The notes below the pieces were generated by a model. That model did not search any database. It saw only the letters and a program-made list of their open reading frames with translations, and had not been told where the DNA came from. Made by a program: the position numbers and the translations under genes. Shown here piece after piece: positions 62,401-64,000 of a stretch of 64,000 bases of DNA. This stretch comes from Mesorhizobium sp. YC-39. Its GTDB lineage: Bacteria > Pseudomonadota > Alphaproteobacteria > Rhizobiales > Rhizobiaceae. The stretch spans positions 27,605 to 91,604 of the forward strand of contig NZ_JAOWPS010000013.1 of NCBI RefSeq assembly GCF_025753795.1, in the 5' to 3' direction. Position 1 is the first letter of the stretch. The number at the start of each line of letters is the position of its first letter.

Positions 62401-64000
62401 GGGCATCTTGCGCAACCTCTCTGCCCGGCAGCCTGCGGCCGAGGATTGCGCTATGACGATCACGCTGACCCGCGAGGAGGCCTCGGAGCGCGCCAGGATG
62501 GAAGCGTCCCGCGCCAGGGAGGAAGAAGAGGCAATCACCGCGGCAGCGCTCGGCGTGGCCACCAGCCTGGCAACAGCCGGCATCCAGGTGAACATGCCTC
62601 ATATGAAGCGCCGCTTGAAATCGGCAGCCTCCATGACAGCCCATCTCACCGGCATGAGCGCCCCGAGCAGCAGCGATGTACAGCTGCTCAGCAGCGCCGT
62701 GCGCCATGTCTTCGAAGTTCCCGACCAGGATTTTACGCGCGCCTTCAAGGCAGCCATGCTGGCCTTCGATGAGCGGGGCTACTCCGAACTCCAGACAACC
62801 AACTGGTTCAGAACGCGGAATCCCAATTTTGTCGGCATCCAGAGCGTGCTCACCACGCCGGATGGTTACCGCTTCCAGCTGGAGTTCCACACGCCAGGCA
62901 GCTACCAGGCCAAGATTGACAATCACGATACCTACAAGGAGCTTTTCGCGCTTCAGCAGCAAGTAGGCGGGGATGGACTGGAAAAGGCCGGTGAACTCGT
63001 CCAGCGCGTGCGGGGAGCCTGCAACCAAGTTGCGACCCCCGATGGCGCCATGGACGTCCCCCACTGGGGAGCCGAAGAGGGGGCAACGGGTAGAACCAGT
63101 CTCGCCAGCTTTGGGGTGCGCGCGGCCGAACAGCCAGGACCACCCCAGACCGCCAGGTCACCGGTCGCAAAGGAGATCTTTGCCGCCCTCAATGGACGGC
63201 CGGTCGTGCTCGTTGGCATGCCGAGTGCCGGCAAATCAAGCATCGGCCCGGCTCTCGCCAGGCGGCTGCGGCTGCCCTTCGTCGATACCGACAAGATAAT
63301 CCAGAAGCAGGCCGGCACCTCGATATCGCAGATCTTCGCTACCAATGGCGAGGCGTTCTTCAGGGACATGGAGGCACGTGTGATCGCAGATTTGCTCCAG
63401 AAAGGGCCTGCCGTGATCGCGACCGGTGGCGGCGCGTTCATGCGTGAGCAGAGCCGTCACCTCATCGGCGAGAAGGCGGTCTCGATCTGGCTCGATACCA
63501 GGCTCGACGTGATCGAAAAACGCACCAGGAACGATACCAGCCGCCCGCTGCTGCAAGGCCCCAACCCGGAGCAGAAGATCGCCAGATTGTTGAGCGAGCG
63601 CAGGCCGTTTTATGCACAAGCCGATATCACCGTCGTCCCACCCCACCAACAAGATAGAAAGAACGTCGATCCATGCGTGAGCGCCCTGCACGCCCACCTG
63701 TGCCCCGAGGCGGGCGACAACCGCGGCCCGGCCGTACAGGACGCTGATCGGCTCCCTGAGCCGGCAGCGCAACCCACCGCCACGGCGGGACCCACCCCTC
63801 ACTCGCGAGTTGCCCAGACGGATGAACCCGCCTCTGGCTCGGGCAGCGCACCGCAGGATCGGCTGGCGCTCGGCCCCACCGATTGGCTGACCGACGCCCA
63901 TATCACTGCGGATTACGGGCTCCTGGGCCAGGAGTTGCAGGGACGTTCTCCGGATCTGGCTGCCCGGACGCGCCTCGTGGATCCCCTCATATCATATCAA
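56408..64000 (+). CDS. Giant SKWP-repeat type III effector-like protein with polymerase-like, RelA-like and shikimate-kinase domains (3' end outside window)
   Basis: More than 2,530 codons are uninterrupted from the ATG at 56408, with GGAG 7 nt upstream. Residues 1-105 are Ser/Pro/Arg-rich and disordered, like a type III secretion signal. About residues 320-940 hold 15 repeats of roughly 40 residues built on LVNGFSKWP, the SKWP repeat of Ralstonia RipS and Xanthomonas XopAD effectors (alpha-solenoid). A long mixed region follows, with DFDGD at 1681-1685 in TGEQKKLDGDFDGDTVII, resembling the metal loop of two-barrel RNA polymerases. Residues about 2080-2175 (YSELQTTNWF, TTPDGYRFQLEFHTP) resemble the RelA/SpoT synthetase fold. 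Residues about 2263-2420 form a shikimate kinase: GMPSAGKS at 2270-2277, DTD, FFRD, TGGGAF, SRPLL and ERRPFYAQAD. Secretion and host action are inferred. Confidence 0.85.
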   Translation, partial: MTGIGRGGKSHIRDSRADNARGSSSSRPQSGFAPGTGSPSFASIVARMRSEPQHEGTSSVRSPPLADDAVRDRPASSSVAPPVIPGALPRAVGRRRPSSWLLEDDAPAPEESPWHSDGEPWRGDQAAGGSQADGRPPRLQTVSNLNAGAGRRRTDDVSAQGSQNAIAQEQLNAALHEINGARGIVRFSTAVVQHDKALQRADGPNHAIFLKKAAVRFTRELLPNLEQDIDAWKSWGYATTCNAVSREAGGQEGKEACRAMAARVAQLDHALISQVDPKALSLLSSSFGRHFPIAECRNGMIRIAKVCRDDRSILQELNSQSLALLVNGFSKWPEDCHGAIVAIAREVHHRADQLSRSKPQELSTLVNGLSKWPQEENTRRAALAIAREVLRRTNQLSGFNPQELANLVNGFAKWPDDCRPAIVAIANEINHRPGRPDARLAASTSQGLAHLVNGFSKWPEDCRGAIVAIAREVGRRAGRADVRLSDFTRQDLATLVNGFSKWPQDCRGAIVAIAREVHHRADQLPRFNAQELSTLVNGLSKWPQAEECRQAAVVIGGELLRRDRLSDFSIQNLAILLNGLAKWPQDCRGAIVAIAGEVGRHAGHADVPLSGFVSQDLATLVNGISKWPEEAECRKAIAAIAGEVSRSADQLSGFSPQVLATLVNGFGKWPEAGDCRRATAEIAAEVHRRATAEIAGEVHHRADQLPGFNAQELSTLVNGFSKWPQEENTRHAALAIAGEVLRRANKLSGITPQNLSNLVNGFSKWPEQADCREATGAIAREVRRRAGRLSGFNPQDMANLVNGFSKWPHVESSRDATVVIADEVCRCDDQLSGFIPQDLATLVNGLSKWPEEAECREAIATISGEVLRRANQLPRFNLQNLANLVNGFSKWLDGTHCREATVAIAGEMLRRADQLSEFTPQDMANLSNGFSKWPEEAACHQAIIDIAHRLGSASLRFGVFTTAALGTIANDLARGVMKGEDAGEINETALLKDRLHKLAHHLHYATDRLEQANALTITNIFKALAKARLVDDLGLLARTGLDRLQELHRAPGFAAENNLETVGNLCAALLPLARSPHKQLRWHRRQALNLLNDIQPVVEQKIEAHLNASDAERARGPCSSRCPALSIYQVLKTRAVLERLYRRPYVEGDRFVLRNRQQQLQRETRGILGRTRDLIERDLSNMSWNVIAEIEADNPLDAVDSFLEQNAATVHAQHPASVFDVHQVLRTMDHEPRPPQGDAGLMQLPVVDMQGRPVATEAETRYSIFHRLTSGAVKVVAVQLPGKPSTFMLTRTLTVEGVPYRMDLFGGSKLKPPRLTLAQIASRQPGGRLEPSGGKLLAIPYSDTAAGTDFERLSRAWAPFKEAYYYTQRRGFAAPPALQGLGPHDYALEGAFKLSLMPDRPANEQHPFKLTGKAGPIALQPHDGCGFIKASLAALMPAIRRAGPRNGPDRMAAFGEGRRSSLPASALQHYPRSELVADEAREKARTWLESQQGRALTSEELFRTVTTGHIDGPGAVAVPSGDGRVHVPTLKSETLTGTGGVLIGRSPYDKPNLRPFAAGQVRSAVDGDPTAGFLDQCVAIQYSFNVAQKSGEKLAAADPTFFAKGILIVVPDEMWPADYAERGLVMSAEDVKSHSSWTTSKDRVTVDTSLDCVGILQATEVFAPGSLVAVPTGEQKKLDGDFDGDTVIILGDRPRLYEHVREFDQKEQARGLRSLKPPKSHTPAIDGERYQFSRASQILAATQNVLETYTSLQRNFLAQPHEARQWFAERAIFGIYEGVNPELRHGLRELLDQEQASRQDIQDKLDTATHEIEVARHPVAREMAALLISALGAWAVKPDEQRRPETVESVNDANPGLSAALCALFPDLAEAYPATPQPRERVQLLLNHCPARIDPRPDGYNPDDLVESANNLLSLGVKVGTDAYKSDTGARLFMKKSEELQRLLHQTPGLKAVPYVKGLAATLNRGGFNVDATLGDLKGNPTLAASIMETSIKLATEQGILRNLSARQPAAEDCAMTITLTREEASERARMEASRAREEEEAITAAALGVATSLATAGIQVNMPHMKRRLKSAASMTAHLTGMSAPSSSDVQLLSSAVRHVFEVPDQDFTRAFKAAMLAFDERGYSELQTTNWFRTRNPNFVGIQSVLTTPDGYRFQLEFHTPGSYQAKIDNHDTYKELFALQQQVGGDGLEKAGELVQRVRGACNQVATPDGAMDVPHWGAEEGATGRTSLASFGVRAAEQPGPPQTARSPVAKEIFAALNGRPVVLVGMPSAGKSSIGPALARRLRLPFVDTDKIIQKQAGTSISQIFATNGEAFFRDMEARVIADLLQKGPAVIATGGGAFMREQSRHLIGEKAVSIWLDTRLDVIEKRTRNDTSRPLLQGPNPEQKIARLLSERRPFYAQADITVVPPHQQDRKNVDPCVSALHAHLCPEAGDNRGPAVQDADRLPEPAAQPTATAGPTPHSRVAQTDEPASGSGSAPQDRLALGPTDWLTDAHITADYGLLGQELQGRSPDLAARTRLVDPLISYQ

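Overview
The window looks like part of a Mesorhizobium-type rhizobial symbiosis island or another accessory region. The evidence is the mix of alphaproteobacterial housekeeping-type genes (metK, glyA, groESL with a perfect CIRCE element, a thiC-O-S-G-E-D operon under a TPP riboswitch), RpoN (-24/-12) promoters with NifA-type upstream sites, many decayed insertion sequences (IS66, IS21, IS481, IS701, IS1595, IS3), toxin-antitoxin modules, and a very large type III effector-like gene at the right edge. No rRNA, tRNA or CRISPR array was recognised.

Layout. 1-7.1 kb is a defence and small-gene region: a membrane-anchored cell-wall hydrolase cut by the window edge, a Cas2-like SinR-family gene, small unknown genes, a nuclease-NACHT (STAND) ATPase, and a VapBC module. 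7.2-8.5 kb holds methyltransferase and transposase debris. 8.5-12.6 kb encodes a PfkB sugar/nucleoside kinase and an ArsR-type regulator-glyA-metK group (one-carbon and SAM metabolism). 13.2-19.4 kb carries three more TA-like modules, two of them with frameshifted toxins, plus a phasin and small rhizobial genes. 19.5-21.6 kb is groESL. 21.8-25.5 kb is mostly decayed sequence, including second copies of fragments found at 16-17.6 kb.

25.5-30.7 kb is a leftward operon (unknown 101-aa protein, SxtJ-like, DUF5989-like, carbamoyltransferase, two SGNH hydrolases). It has a consensus RpoN promoter and two TGT-N10-ACA NifA sites, so it is predicted to be switched on with nitrogen fixation. 31.8-40.6 kb holds a second RpoN/NifA-type promoter region, then a nitrogen-scavenging cluster (CtlX-like hydrolase, GntR regulator, esterase, allophanate hydrolase, Tat-exported peptide-type binding protein). 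Its ABC permease and ATPase genes are rearranged and broken. 40.8-45.1 kb is an insertion-sequence graveyard with one near-intact IS701 transposase. 45.5-50.9 kb is the thiamine operon. 51-52.3 kb holds Fic and sugar-ABC remnants, 52.3-53.2 kb an SMP-30 lactonase, and 53.5-55.4 kb a cytochrome c and moeA behind a consensus RpoN site.

56.4 kb to the window end is one uninterrupted reading frame of more than 2,530 codons. It has a Ser/Pro-rich N-terminus, 15 SKWP repeats (as in Ralstonia RipS and Xanthomonas XopAD effectors), a DFDGD motif resembling the metal-binding loop of two-barrel RNA polymerases, a RelA/SpoT-like segment and a complete shikimate-kinase domain. A candidate tts box lies upstream. 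This gene and the NifA-controlled carbamoyltransferase operon are the most interesting systems in the window.
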